DNA of 64,000 nucleotides from Apostichopus parvimensis (lineage: Eukaryota; Echinodermata; Holothuroidea; Aspidochirotida; Stichopodidae). The translations under genes and the position numbers were made by a program. The stretch spans positions 59,751 through 123,750 of the forward strand of contig KN884769.1 in assembly GCA_000934455.1 (NCBI GenBank), read 5' to 3'. Each line of letters begins with the position of its first letter. The stretch's first letter is position 1. The notes below the pieces were generated by a model that worked only from the letters and a program-made list of their open reading frames with translations, did not search any database and was not told the DNA's origin. Of the stretch, positions 36,701-46,143 are shown piece after piece.

Positions 36701-39700
36701 TATTTGTCTGACATATCTCTATTGTAATAATTTATAAAAATTGTTCTTGTTCAGGCACCGAAACATCATATGATCAATTCCTAGCCAGTTTGGGTTCCCA
36801 TCTGACACTGTCATATCCAGAAAAGTTGTGCGATCATTTTGAATTTTCTGTTGTGGAAAAAAAAGAAATCGTTGAAAGTGACACTCCAGGAATTGCTCTC
36901 CTCCTGACCCTTAATAAGAGGGGTTCGATAAATGCAACTACTGTCGGGAAACTAGTTGAGCCTCTGACAAAATATAAACTAGTTCAAGCTGTTGCCAAAG
37001 TGAAGGAATATCAGTCAATGGTTGACAGAAGTGGAGAGAAGAAGACAACAGTTCCTACATTGAAAGGTATAGTAGCGATGAATGAATATCTGATTAGTGC
37101 AGAGTACATTAATGCGTAAACAAAAAGTACTATACCTACCTTTCTTACTAATGTTTGTGTTGGCACAATTTCGAGCGAAAAATAAAAAAATCAGATATTT
37201 TGTCATTTTTAGGTTGACCAAACTCCACAGTACAATTTAGAAATGTCCTATTTCCCTTTTTATGGGCTAGGCTTTATAGGTTTCTATATTAGGAGGATAC
37301 TAGGATGTTCAATTGCTGATAAAAAAGGTCGTTACAAAGCATCAAATGCCATTTGGCGGGCAAGTTGTGAAGTTTCACTGTGTTCGTTTTCATGGTGCTT
37401 TAATTATGCAAGGAGGTTTGTAGTTTTTTAGAGGGTAGAGCAACAGCAATCCGTGAGTTGACACGGAATGACCCATAATTGTAACAAAGAGGATTACTTT
37501 TCTCTAACTATATTTACTGCTTTATTTTAGTCCCGCTATAAATGTATAATAAACACTACTCTTTCAGATAAACAGGATATGCTTTCAACATGCATCAAGA
37601 GAAAGATCACGAACTTGCTTGAAGTAATGACTCCAACACCTTGGAAAAAGTCATGTCAGTGGAAAAATCAGGAACTTTACATTCCATGTGAGCTGATTCT
37701 TACAAGCTCAAAATCAGAGCCTGACACTTCTAAGGATGATTTGCATTCACATTTACATTACAAAGATATATTCACTGATTCTGAACTAAAAAATAAGACT
37801 CGAATCATATTAAAAGGTGAACAAGGGTCTGGTAAGACCATGCACATTTTAGCATATTTTAGGATGACAGAAGAGGTCAAAGGTGCCCCCATGGTCATCT
37901 ACTTGCCTTTGAAATTTGTTGAAGACATGACAATAGAAGAAGCCATTAAAAGATTTTACATTCCAAAAGATATACCCATCAATGAACAAGACATTAAAGC
38001 TATGTTAAACAGTGGTATGGATACTAAGTACCTAGTCCTGGATGGGTTAGAAGAGTACAATTGTACAATCCAGTATTGGAAGTCTTCAGAGGTCAGGAAA
38101 ATAATGAGGAAAGAGAAATATCCATCCTGTAAAGTGATACTCACATCTAGCTCAAATATGACACATGACTTGCCTCAATGTCAAATGTTGAAACTCATGA
38201 TGTTTGATGAAGAGAAGAGACAATCGTACATCGAAAACATTATTCCTGGAGATAAACAAAAGCAGCTTGAATTTACAAAAGCTGTTAAGGACTCTAGTGT
38301 TCTTCGTGACCTTTGTAGTACCCCTTTGATCTTTGCGTTCATTGTACATAACATGGTAAGTTTGAAGCTAGACCAAATACACATGAAAAGTGTGGGTTCA
38401 ATCATGGAAGAGATGATAAATAATATTTTCTCTCAAGCTGGTAGTGAATGTAAAGAGAGCAACATGATGAAAGTAGAAGAACATTCAGAAAGGTTGTCAG
38501 AGATAGCCTTCAACGGCCTGTGTAGAGGTTATCAACAGCTGAAATGGCCCAAAACTTTTTTTGATAAAAGTATACCTAACATGAAGCAATGGTTGAATTC
38601 AGGCCTACTTATCTTAGAAGAACCTCTCCGTGAAGGCAAAGATCAACAAACCGTTGAAAGAGATGCAACAGGGAGTGATGCGATGAGGTCAAAAGAGACA
38701 TTTAAGCAGAGTAATAAATTTGAACAGGTGATAGAGAATGAAACCACTACAAAAAGAGGCAAGAAGAGGAAAATACATGATCGTTTTGACGAATCGTTAT
38801 GTCGTGAGGGAGTGCAACATGTAACAAGAAGACCTCCGGAAGAAATACCCAAGGCTACATGCAGCTCTCCATTTGGAATCAGCTCTTACCCTAAAAGGTC
38901 CATGATAATAGCCGATCAATTATATCCTGGGAAGGTGTACTCCCAGGTAAAATTTATCCACAAGATTATCCAAGAATGGTTTGCTGCTAAACATTTATTC
39001 ATTTTGCTTTCTCAAGCAATGAAAAGGGACACAATTGACAGTGTTCTAACAAAGCATATTCCATTGATAAAACCGGCTGATCTTTATATCATTCGCTTTA
39101 CAAGCTACCTTTGTCCACGTAGTTGCCCGGCGATTGTTAAAAGTCTCATGGATCGACACAGGTCACCTAATGGTGTGGTGCCAGAAAACATATTGAACAT
39201 CGCTTTTCTTTGTTTTGCTGAGCTTGATGAACAGACAGACAACGCCCACACTATGGACACCGTAAAGCTGCTAATAACAGAACCTGTGATCATCAGAGGT
39301 GAAGATAACAAGCTTCTACAGCAGTCAAAAATTTCAGTCTTGACATATGCACTCAACAAGGAGGTAAGCCAAAATTCTTTTCACAGTTAATTTTGGAAGT
39401 CTTTTTTTGTGGTAATATAGTTTGGCCAGGTACCAGGAGTGCTTCAGGTTTTTAAATTATGAAGTTTTTGGTTGTCGTCATAGATACAGCATCTAGGAGG
39501 AGAGATTGAACAACATGTAAGACTTACTTGTTTACAAAAATTCTATTTTCGTTGCATGTAATTTTGTAGCAGTATTTGCACATCAGTAGTGGAGAATCCT
39601 AGTAAAGGGGAAACACGAGCACACATGACACAAAAAAAGCCAATAAAGAATGTTAGACAGATAAGATAGCATATAGCTTGCTTTCTTATGTTTTACATGT

Positions 39701-42700
39701 CTTAACATCAAACAAGAATATGAAAATATAGGAAATAATTCAAAATGTTTCTCTTCTTTACAGATCGAAGTAGGATGTCTTAAATTGATTAACCTTGTAG
39801 TGAGTGTTGATTGTGACAAGCTGGTTTTCAACAGCAATCTTGCTATAGAGTTACTTCACACACTTAATATCTTGGAAGTATATCGCTGGGACAAAAGACT
39901 ATCGGAAAGACAGGAAAGTGATGACTATCAGAACCTTATTTCATACATATCCAATTTGAAATCTCTGAAAAAAGCCTAGTAAGTCTGCATGAAGCAAATA
40001 TTCTGGTATGATTCGAATAATCAGTAATGTTGCTAAAAACGATGTTTGGAAGCCATGCGTCATTGCTTAGGTGTATTTATCAATGCATTGTCATTCCACA
40101 GTGAAGTGAAAATGGCTGTCCACATGTGTAACCAAATTTCACTTTCTTGAATTTTCATATGTTGCAATTTTCCTCAGTTCCATAGTTCTTATGCTGATGT
40201 CATAGAAAGGAAGTGTTTGCAAGCAGTTCAGAATGACAGTGATCTGGTCACTTGCAAATGTTAACAACTAGTGTTACATCTTACAAATGTGTGTCTTCAA
40301 ATATTGTATAAATCTAGCATATGCCATAATAAATTGTGAAGTAAAAGTTATTAAGGCCTTAGTAGTTAAACTAAAGGGTATTACTATCGTCATTCGCCTT
40401 GCTTCAAATCTCCTTTTTGATATACACTAACAAATTCCTGCCCCGACCAAACACCATTTGACAATAAGGTTTGTTGCTGGCTGTTTGTCCTGCTAAGTCT
40501 AACATCCAAGTATGATGTTTCTTATACAGTAATGCTGTTTTAACGTTCACACCAAATGAAATATATTTTTATTTTTAAACGATTAATCCCTCCCGTTAAT
40601 GTTAACTGATTTAGTGATATGATGAAAATTTGTTCACAGCTTTGGCTTCCCTGATGCACCACCGACAATACATGTGTCTGATAGGGCTTCAATAAAATCA
40701 AGAAAGATTGAAAGTAAGTATAAAATGATAGTTCAGTTTCTGACATTTGTCCAAGTTTAAATTTTTAAATTTTAACGTGTATACCAGATAAAGATATCGT
40801 GTATACTGATTCATTAAAGAATGCAGTAACATACCTGTAGTGTGCTGCCTGCTGACAGATTTTCTCTTAAATATTGTGTGTGCTGTAATAAATCTCAAAA
40901 GGCATATTAAGCTGAAAGTTTTTAATTGAATTAAGATGTTAATAATTGTATTCAGCACTCACTAACACAGTTGCTGCAATTATTTCATATTTGCGTATCG
41001 CAAAGTCATAAAGTCAAACTTTCGTTCTATCGTTTTGCAGCAGAAAATTTGTACGGAACGAAATACAAGATATTTCGTCTTTAAAGATAAAAAACATTCT
41101 TTATCAACAGGTTTGCCGTTTTAGACCTACATCCTTATAAGGACTCATTTGATGCACTCAATAAAGCCTTTTTCCTGTTTGAAAAAGAATTCTAGACTTC
41201 AAGACATAATTTTATGCAATTTGTAATGGATTAATTTTCTGCCATCTCCTGAGATTTTTATGTTCCGAGAACAGGAGTTTTGTGAGCAGTTATCATAAAT
41301 CAATTGCAAGTTATATTTGCACGTAGATGGATATTATATAATGTAATGTCTTATCAACTTGTCCTGGTACAACAAATAAAACTAAAATGCTTATTTCTGT
41401 CTTTCATAACCAATTCAGTCATCCAGTTCCATGATACAGAACTAAGAATACAACCGTATACTAGGTTTTAAAGATTGCATTGATGATCATGTCGATATAT
41501 TTGTTCTTAGTTAAATGGGCCATTGGATCATTTCTCCACACACTGGACTGGGAAACTGCTGAATGGAGAGTAAGATATATTTTCTTTTTGTGCTTTCGAA
41601 TGTTTGAATAGCTACTACATCCCATGAAAACTGCACATTGTACAAGAAATTAACAAAATTCTTATGAAGTGTTAGCAGCCTTCTTGGTTGTGTATGTGAC
41701 ACCTGCTTGTAAAACATGATAAATCAATTTGATTGAATTTTATACTTAGTATGTAGATCCTGCTTGGTAAAGATGCTAAACCATTGCGAAACAGTAGCTT
41801 TAACTCAGAATTATGGAAAAAGTTTGGATTTTTTCCTATTCGTAATTGTAGTATTTGTTCTTTCTTCAGCCGATTCACACAGAGATAACAGTAGCTATTG
41901 TAAATCTCAAAACTTTGTACCACAGTAAAAACTGGATTGTGCTTATAAATATGATACATCGGTAGCATGTGCTATTAAGATTACAGAAAGAACTAAGGAT
42001 GTGTGTAATCCCAAAAATCACAACAACTGGATTTGTTGGGATTACACATATCCTCAGTTCTTACTGTAAACCTAATAGCACATAAAACCGATTTATAGCA
42101 CGATCCAGCTTTAACTTTGGTACAAAATTGTAAGATTTACAGTAGTAACTGTGTTATCCGTGTGTATCGGGTGCTTTCTTATATCAACTAAAACTGTATA
42201 GCATTTTGGATAAACTTTTTGTTAAAGATTAGTTTTGCGTTGTAATTAGAGTTTTCTTCTTAATAAATAATAACTGGCATTATTCACTGTAATTCTCGCC
42301 ATTTGCCAATAATGATGTGAAAGACATCTGACACGAGGAAATTTCACATTTTAATACTTATTTATCTCAAATTGAGATATGGTGAAAACTGATGGCAAAA
42401 TATCTTGTTTTTTACCACTGCCATACCACTTGGCAGTTCTTCTGAAACTTTGTTAAGGTATTTGGCTTTTTCTTGCTGAATCTGGCATGTAATTGATCCT
42501 ATGAGGTCAACGTTACAGGAAACGCAAATCCAACCATCATCATTGGCATATGTGATAGGGGATTTGAACAACTTTCCGGAGAAAAATATTATGCCAATGG
42601 CAGTAATCAGTAGTAGTATTGAGGTTCTGCAGTATTTGGGTTTTAAATATGTGTTACATGTTTTCATTTAGGCAGGTGATGGATTACAAGATCACAACCC

Positions 42701-45700
42701 TGTCAATGATTATGGACCTGATCCAAGTAAGTAAACACGCATGCATAAGCCCAGCTACCAGAACTCTAGTAAACATCTGTAATGAATATCAGGTGTTTCA
42801 GCAAATTATTTCTAGCCGCAATTTGTTACTTGCAAATTGTTTTCTTCTCTCCAGGATAATAACATCCTTATATTAATTGATATAAAATATCTCGACTGTT
42901 ATAGCCGAATATTTTAAATATCAGTTTAAATATAGAATTGAATTTTTGGGAGCTCTTCACAATAATTCCAAAAATGTCTGTGCTCTTAATAATTGGTTAA
43001 ACAATTTGTTCATACTACTTCTTTTTTTTAAAGTTGGTATACAAGGAGAACATGTTGGCAGTACTAGCACGGGAAACCAGATGGATAGACCAGTACAAAC
43101 TGAGGTAGGTTCTTATCGTTGAAATAAATCGAGGCAATGACAATGCAATCTGTATTAATGGATGCCGATGAATACTGTGTTTTTAAATAATGAGGATGCA
43201 AAAGTTTAAATGAAAATGTTTGGTATTTTTGGTATTTTGTTACCGGGATCTTCATTATTTTTGCAAAAGGGGCCTTCATATCGGTCCCAACAGAACCGTA
43301 TATACTGTTCTTAGTCCTGATGCGCATGACCTATCCTGTTAAAAGATCGCCAAAGATTTTGTATAGCTATGTAAGATATCTCAATCATTGTGTTCTGCTG
43401 AAAATATGTTAATAAAGACCTCGTCTTCAATCATCATGAGAAGAACCGCAGTCCATGTACAAGTCCATTACATTCCATTTTAGCGACTTGGATAGATACA
43501 ACGTTGTTGACACTTAAAACTTAAACTCAGTTTAATGGACGTGGTTAAAAATTCCACAAAGCACCTTTCTGATTCGTTGACAACCAGACGTGTATAAAGA
43601 TGTCAAACGAACGGTTGGCAACAATTTGGTTGTTAAAAGGTGCTTGTTAGGAGTGTTACGGACCATTACGTTAGCTTTAATATGACACAGACACTCTGTG
43701 TGAAGGGAATGTGCAGGTACTTTGCCCAGAAGATTTCATGTGAGATTTCTCGAAGCAATTCACAAGGGTTTCAAAGACTACAGCTTATCAAGTTTCGTGG
43801 AACTTCATAGGAGCGATATATGACAGAGCCCTTCTGTTAACGTAGGGCGTAGCTAAAGATCCCGATTGGGTCACCTTTCATATGGGGTCAAAGCTTGAAT
43901 ATTGGTCATATTTAAAATATATCCATGTTAATTGACTGCAATTAATGGATATATTGGCATGCCACTTACTCATTGCAATGTATCTTCATATATCTTTGCT
44001 AGAATGAACGGACACGTCCCACACTAAAAGATTTCACCGAGGTAAGTCTGACATTAAATTAAATTTTCAATAATATATCTCCCTTCACTACCCAAATATA
44101 TTTCTCTTTACTTAACAGATATGTTTGTGTACTTTAGAATATCTGTAACCTTTTAATGGTACATTTTTAGTGTTGCTGTCATGACCATATCATCAGGTTT
44201 ATGCTTCAAGTCTTAAGTACGATTACATGAAATTTGCCTTCCCGAAATATGATTACAAAGCCTTGAGTACGAGTATGGAAAGTTGCACTCAAATCCGAGA
44301 ACTAGTATGTCCCCATTTATTTTTGTGCACTCACAATGCATACGTTATCAATGAGAAATAATGTACTTCGTTGGCCATGGACGAGTCTACCAGAGAACTA
44401 AATTGATAATCTTTGCTAGATATTATGTAAAATTATCAACATTATGTTTTTGAAGGAAAAGGTTAGGAGGAATAAGATGGGACAGCAGGAGGGGGAGGGG
44501 GGGGGGGTGTATGGGTACGCTCAACTCACTGATCGAACAAAGCATTTTATCCATTTAATTAAAAAATGACATTAAGGCCACTCCTAGTGATGTAACCCTT
44601 TGTTTTGTATGTGTACTGGGTGGTGTGAGTGGTAAGAGAATCTGTTTCGGAGATGTGGACCTTGCAGACAATGCATCTGGAGGGAAGAGTACATTTGAAA
44701 GTACCATGCTGGACAGAGGTGGAGTTGTAAGTTAAAGGTAGAACAGCAGCACAAACCAGCAAGTATTGCAGTTGATTTGGGCATCCGTGCACATTGGATT
44801 GCGTGTAAGGAATGGCTCTTGAAGATTTATGCAGGGTGTGATGATGGTTGCTAATGATTTGGCGAAAATGAGACAGATTGGGCTGGAAGGTGCCAACAAG
44901 AGAGGAACATTGAGTTCAGTTCTGTTGGGTTTCTCTTCCAGTACAGTAGATGTAGGAAAAGAGCTCTTTGGATGACTTGGTCAACTTTCCTAGTGCATTG
45001 TCCCTCTGGAAACGATATTCTTCTTCAGGCATGAGCATGCTGTCTGAGCATGAGCAGTCTGAGCATCTTGTATATACATTTTGAGTTTTCTGTAATATGT
45101 TTATAACTGCCTGGAGCGTATTTTCATGACATTTAAAAATTGAATATCCCTAGCTGTATGCATACAGGGTAGGTTAGTACATTATCATCGTACACAACAC
45201 CTACTCCATTTTATAAATGAGTATCGTCTTGTATAGTTAGTACATCATGGTATGTTGTTAGCGAATCATCGTAACCTTACACTACATCATGGTGCAAATT
45301 GACAGTAGTCATGAAATTATAATGAAATTCCATGGAAGTTATCTTGTGAATCATTATGAAATCCAATGATTTTGCATACAGTAAGCACCGTGTATTTTTA
45401 GCAAATCATTTACAATGAGCACATTATTGTGTAATTAAGACTATGTACAATGTGCAGAGAAGGGCATCAAAACATCCAAGTCTCAGATAAATGAAACTTA
45501 ATCAGGTTTATCATTGATCCTTGACCAGTACAATAAATTGTACTTCATCATTAGTAAGGTTTCCACACATGAAGCTGATCTCTTTCATCTACAGGGAATT
45601 TCTGGAGATGTAACAGAGGAATGGCGTGATATTGGTAGAAAACTAGGCCTATCGGATCAATTTCTGGATGATCTTCATAATAAGTTTCCTAATAATACCA

Positions 45701-45828
45701 AACATCGCGTACGTAAAATGTTTTCGAAATGGACTCAAACTAATGGAAACGACGCAACATTCCATTCTCTTAAAACAGCGTTATTAAATGCAGAAAGAAA
45801 AGATCTAGCGGATAAAATTACATGGTAA
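24752..45828 (+). CDS. Gene D: tandem-NACHT receptor with death-effector and death domains (possibly two genes)
   Basis: Seventeen exons join with matching phases into an open frame of about 1,712 codons: 24752-24766, 26735-26843, 29100-30610, 31597-31796, 32315-32391, 34180-34238, 34841-34888, 36034-36298, 36755-37066, 37568-39363, 39764-39978, 40640-40713, 41511-41569, 42672-42726, 43034-43104, 44003-44041 and 45595-45828. Order: N-terminus, NACHT1 (Walker A 121-129, Walker B about 200-205), LRR-like, two DED-like domains (674-865), NACHT2 (Walker A about 949-956, Walker B about 1021-1028), LRR-like, linker, death domain (1636-1712). NACHT proteins are cytosolic ATPase sensors that oligomerise; death folds recruit caspase or kinase adaptors. 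No stop is met between the modules. The alternative is two genes, the second starting at ATG 34859. The first two exons are the least certain. Confidence 0.55.
25735..25850. mobile_element. Remnant of hAT-type element end
   Basis: GGGGCACATTT followed by GGGATGAGACACGTGTCCCC, a C-run and a CGGCTCTTACCCCCTTG end resembles 62715-62790, the right end of the hAT remnant in the duplicated region. No terminal partner or target duplication was found. Confidence 0.45.
26735..26843 (+). CDS. Gene D candidate exon 2
   Basis: 109 nt between GTACAG and a weak GTTGGT donor, phase 0 in and 1 out, hydrophilic product (EKESKYCNQGTGS, VKKESD). It also contains an in-frame ATG at 26744 that could be the true start. 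Phase 1 out is exactly what the NACHT1 exon needs. Confidence 0.4.
27136..27598. repeat. Inverted-repeat element with about 100-bp arms
   Basis: The left arm, 27136-27241, and right arm, 27500-27598, are near-reverse-complements. The shared block runs CCTTAGCACTCTCGTT, then TGAATGAAC, then GGTAACCTTTTAACAGTG. A 258-bp non-coding centre separates them. It lies in the gene D intron before NACHT1. Confidence 0.8.
28270..28560. repeat. Diverged repeat rich in AGGTCA half-sites
   Basis: Loosely repeated blocks (GGAGGTCAAAGATCATGG at about 28352, GTAGGTCAAAGGTCATTT at about 28505, and two ACCTTGTAAACA-like pieces). It includes one perfect direct repeat AGGTCA-A-AGGTCA at 28507-28519, a nuclear-receptor DR1 pattern. 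Its repeat context makes function uncertain. Confidence 0.4.
29100..30610 (+). CDS. Gene D exon 3: NACHT1
   Basis: 1511 nt, phase 1 in and phase 0 out, acceptor TAATTTTCAG, donor GTAAGA. The N-terminal part LKRAYHRKYTHIKPVPYEA leads to Walker A GEPGYGKST, Walker B LLIGFDGFDEY, a sensor-like CSTRKGY and the late motif RFYHKIFQEYFAAFHISR (compare 'F.H..FQE..AA' of NLR winged-helix/HD2 regions). All motifs for an active nucleotide switch are present. A single large NACHT exon is usual in deuterostome NLR genes. Confidence 0.9.
30836..31349. repeat. 28-bp minisatellite in gene D intron
   Basis: About 18 tandem copies of a 28-bp unit with core GCAGTGGTTTAAACTTGAAA then TCATTTCA. Units differ at a few positions (GTGGTT/GTAGTT, AAAC/AATC/ACAC, TTTC/TGTC). 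It ends about 250 bp before the next exon. Confidence 0.95.
31597..31796 (+). CDS. Gene D exon 4: LRR-like
   Basis: 200 nt, phase 0 in and phase 2 out, acceptor TTTTTTTGCAG, donor GTATGA. Leu-rich spacing (LKELTLTFTNC, AASLLGLFLRIPVLKAV) resembles degenerate NLR-type leucine-rich repeats. Confidence 0.6.
32315..32391 (+). CDS. Gene D exon 5
   Basis: 77 nt between CCGACAG and GTAAGC, phase 2 in and 1 out, encoding FKHSKLPRSFDDRCVLSD and a few more residues. It is the counterpart of exon 12 (40640-40713, 74 nt, same phases). Confidence 0.6.
32392..34179. other. Gene D intron, no further feature seen
   Basis: Long intron between exons 5 and 6, with a G-run at 33116-33128 and short unsupported open frames. 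No death-fold, kinase or Ig motif was found on either strand. Confidence 0.5.
34180..34238 (+). CDS. Gene D exon 6
   Basis: 59 nt between TTTACAG and GTAAGT, phase 1 in and 0 out, encoding VSWKNLSLEGKLNLSTGRWE. Exon 13 (41511-41569) has the same length and phases and shares W at 3, L at 12, T at 16 and W at 19, so the two are homologous. Confidence 0.65.
34841..34888 (+). CDS. Gene D exon 7: acidic linker, alternative gene start
   Basis: 48 nt between TATTCTCACAG and GTGAGT, phase 0 to 0, encoding NANGDEMTDEDYERML. The strong acceptor argues for an internal exon. The ATG at 34859-34861 is in frame and could instead start a separate downstream NLR gene. Confidence 0.6.
36034..36298 (+). CDS. 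Gene D exon 8: death-effector-like domain 1
   Basis: 265 nt, phase 0 in and 1 out, acceptor TGACTTTTAG, donor GTATGT. The helical pattern KRKLAEKL, FSLAEISG, SDLLDVLEERGYIH and NISRLVKSLCELK fits a death-effector domain; 'DLLDVLEERG' is the characteristic helix 4-5 region. Death-effector domains pair with caspase-8-like or FADD-like adaptors. Confidence 0.75.
36755..37066 (+). CDS. Gene D exon 9: death-effector-like domain 2
   Basis: 312 nt, phase 1 to 1, acceptor CTTGTTCAG, donor GTATAG. SYDQFLASLGSHLTLSYPEK, then PGIALLLTLNKRGSI and VGKLVEPL repeats the same six-helix death-fold pattern with an 'RG' at the helix 4-5 turn. It is a tandem partner of exon 8, as in caspase-8 and FLIP, but here placed before a NACHT domain. 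Confidence 0.7.
37568..39363 (+). CDS. Gene D exon 10: NACHT2
   Basis: 1796 nt, phase 1 in and 0 out, acceptor TTTCAG, donor GTAAGC. Walker A GEQGSGKT, Walker B LVLDGLEEY and the late motif VKFIHKIIQEWFAAKHLF are present. The sensor-like position reads ILTSSSN, lacking the Arg seen in NACHT1. A low-complexity charged insert carries KRGKKRK (38752-38772), a nuclear-localisation-like cluster not found in NACHT1. Confidence 0.9.
39764..39978 (+). CDS. Gene D exon 11: LRR-like
   Basis: 215 nt, phase 0 in and 2 out, acceptor CTTCTTTACAG, donor GTAAGT. It has Leu-rich segments (LKLINLVVSVDC, LAIELLHTLNILEVYRW, LISYISNLKSL). The counterpart is exon 4 by position and phase. Confidence 0.65.
40640..40713 (+). 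CDS. Gene D exon 12
   Basis: 74 nt between TTCACAG and GTAAGT, phase 2 in and 1 out, hydrophilic (FPDAPPTIHVSDRASIKSRK). The counterpart is exon 5. Confidence 0.6.
41511..41569 (+). CDS. Gene D exon 13
   Basis: 59 nt between TGTTCTTAG and GTAAGA, phase 1 in and 0 out, encoding IKWAIGSFLHTLDWETAEWR. The counterpart is exon 6. Confidence 0.65.
41865..42177. repeat. Foldback (long inverted repeat) element in gene D intron
   Basis: Arms of about 145 bp meet around 42020. The left arm contains AAGGATGTGTGTAATCCC and the right arm its near-complement GGGATTACACATATCCTC. The outer parts also match (CTGGATTGTGC versus GCACGATCCAG; GTAGCTATTGTAAATC versus GATTTACAGTAGTAAC). It is non-coding and probably a MITE-like foldback transposon or an inverted duplication. 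Confidence 0.8.
42672..42726 (+). CDS. Gene D exon 14: linker
   Basis: 55 nt between TTCATTTAG and GTAAGT, phase 0 in and 1 out, encoding AGDGLQDHNPVNDYGPDP. Small hydrophilic linker exon; support is splice sites and phase. Confidence 0.5.
43034..43104 (+). CDS. Gene D exon 15: linker
   Basis: 71 nt between TTTTAAAG and GTAGGT, phase 1 in and 0 out, encoding a Gly/Ser/Thr-rich linker (GEHVGSTSTGNQMDRP). Confidence 0.5.
44003..44041 (+). CDS. Gene D exon 16: linker
   Basis: 39 nt between TTTGCTAG and GTAAGT, phase 0 to 0, encoding NERTRPTLKDFTE. Small exon supported by phase and splice sites. Confidence 0.5.
45595..45828 (+). CDS. Gene D exon 17: C-terminal death domain
   Basis: 234 nt including TAA, phase 0 in, acceptor CATCTACAG. 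EEWRDIGRKLGLSDQFLDDL, HRVRKMFSKWTQTNG and ATFHSLKTALLNAERKDLAD match the death-domain pattern (W..LGR.LGL, ..ML..W, AT...L..AL). A TG|GTAAAT donor overlapping the stop could splice to 46777 (good CTTCCGCAG acceptor), which would add one Leu and then stop, moving the 3' UTR to a separate exon. Confidence 0.8.
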   Translation, partial: GISGDVTEEWRDIGRKLGLSDQFLDDLHNKFPNNTKHRVRKMFSKWTQTNGNDATFHSLKTALLNAERKDLADKITW

Positions 45829-45893
45829 ATTAACTCATCAAATATTATTCACAATTTTAGATGCTGCATAGAAAAGGTAGCATTAATCTAAGG

Positions 45894-46143
45894 NNNNNNN
45901 NNNNNNNNNNNNNNNNNNNNNNNNNNNNNNNNNNNNNNNNNNNNNNNNNNNNNNNNNNNNNNNNNNNNNNNNNNNNNNNNNNNNNNNNNNNNNNNNNNNN
46001 NNNNNNNNNNNNNNNNNNNNNNNNNNNNNNNNNNNNNNNNNNNNNNNNNNNNNNNNNNNNNNNNNNNNNNNNNNNNNNNNNNNNNNNNNNNNNNNNNNNN
46101 NNNNNNNNNNNNNNNNNNNNNNNNNNNNNNNNNNNNNNNNNNN
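45894..46143. other. Assembly gap (N run)
   Basis: Run of N starting 66 bases after the gene D stop codon. It could hide part of the 3' UTR. Confidence 0.95.
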
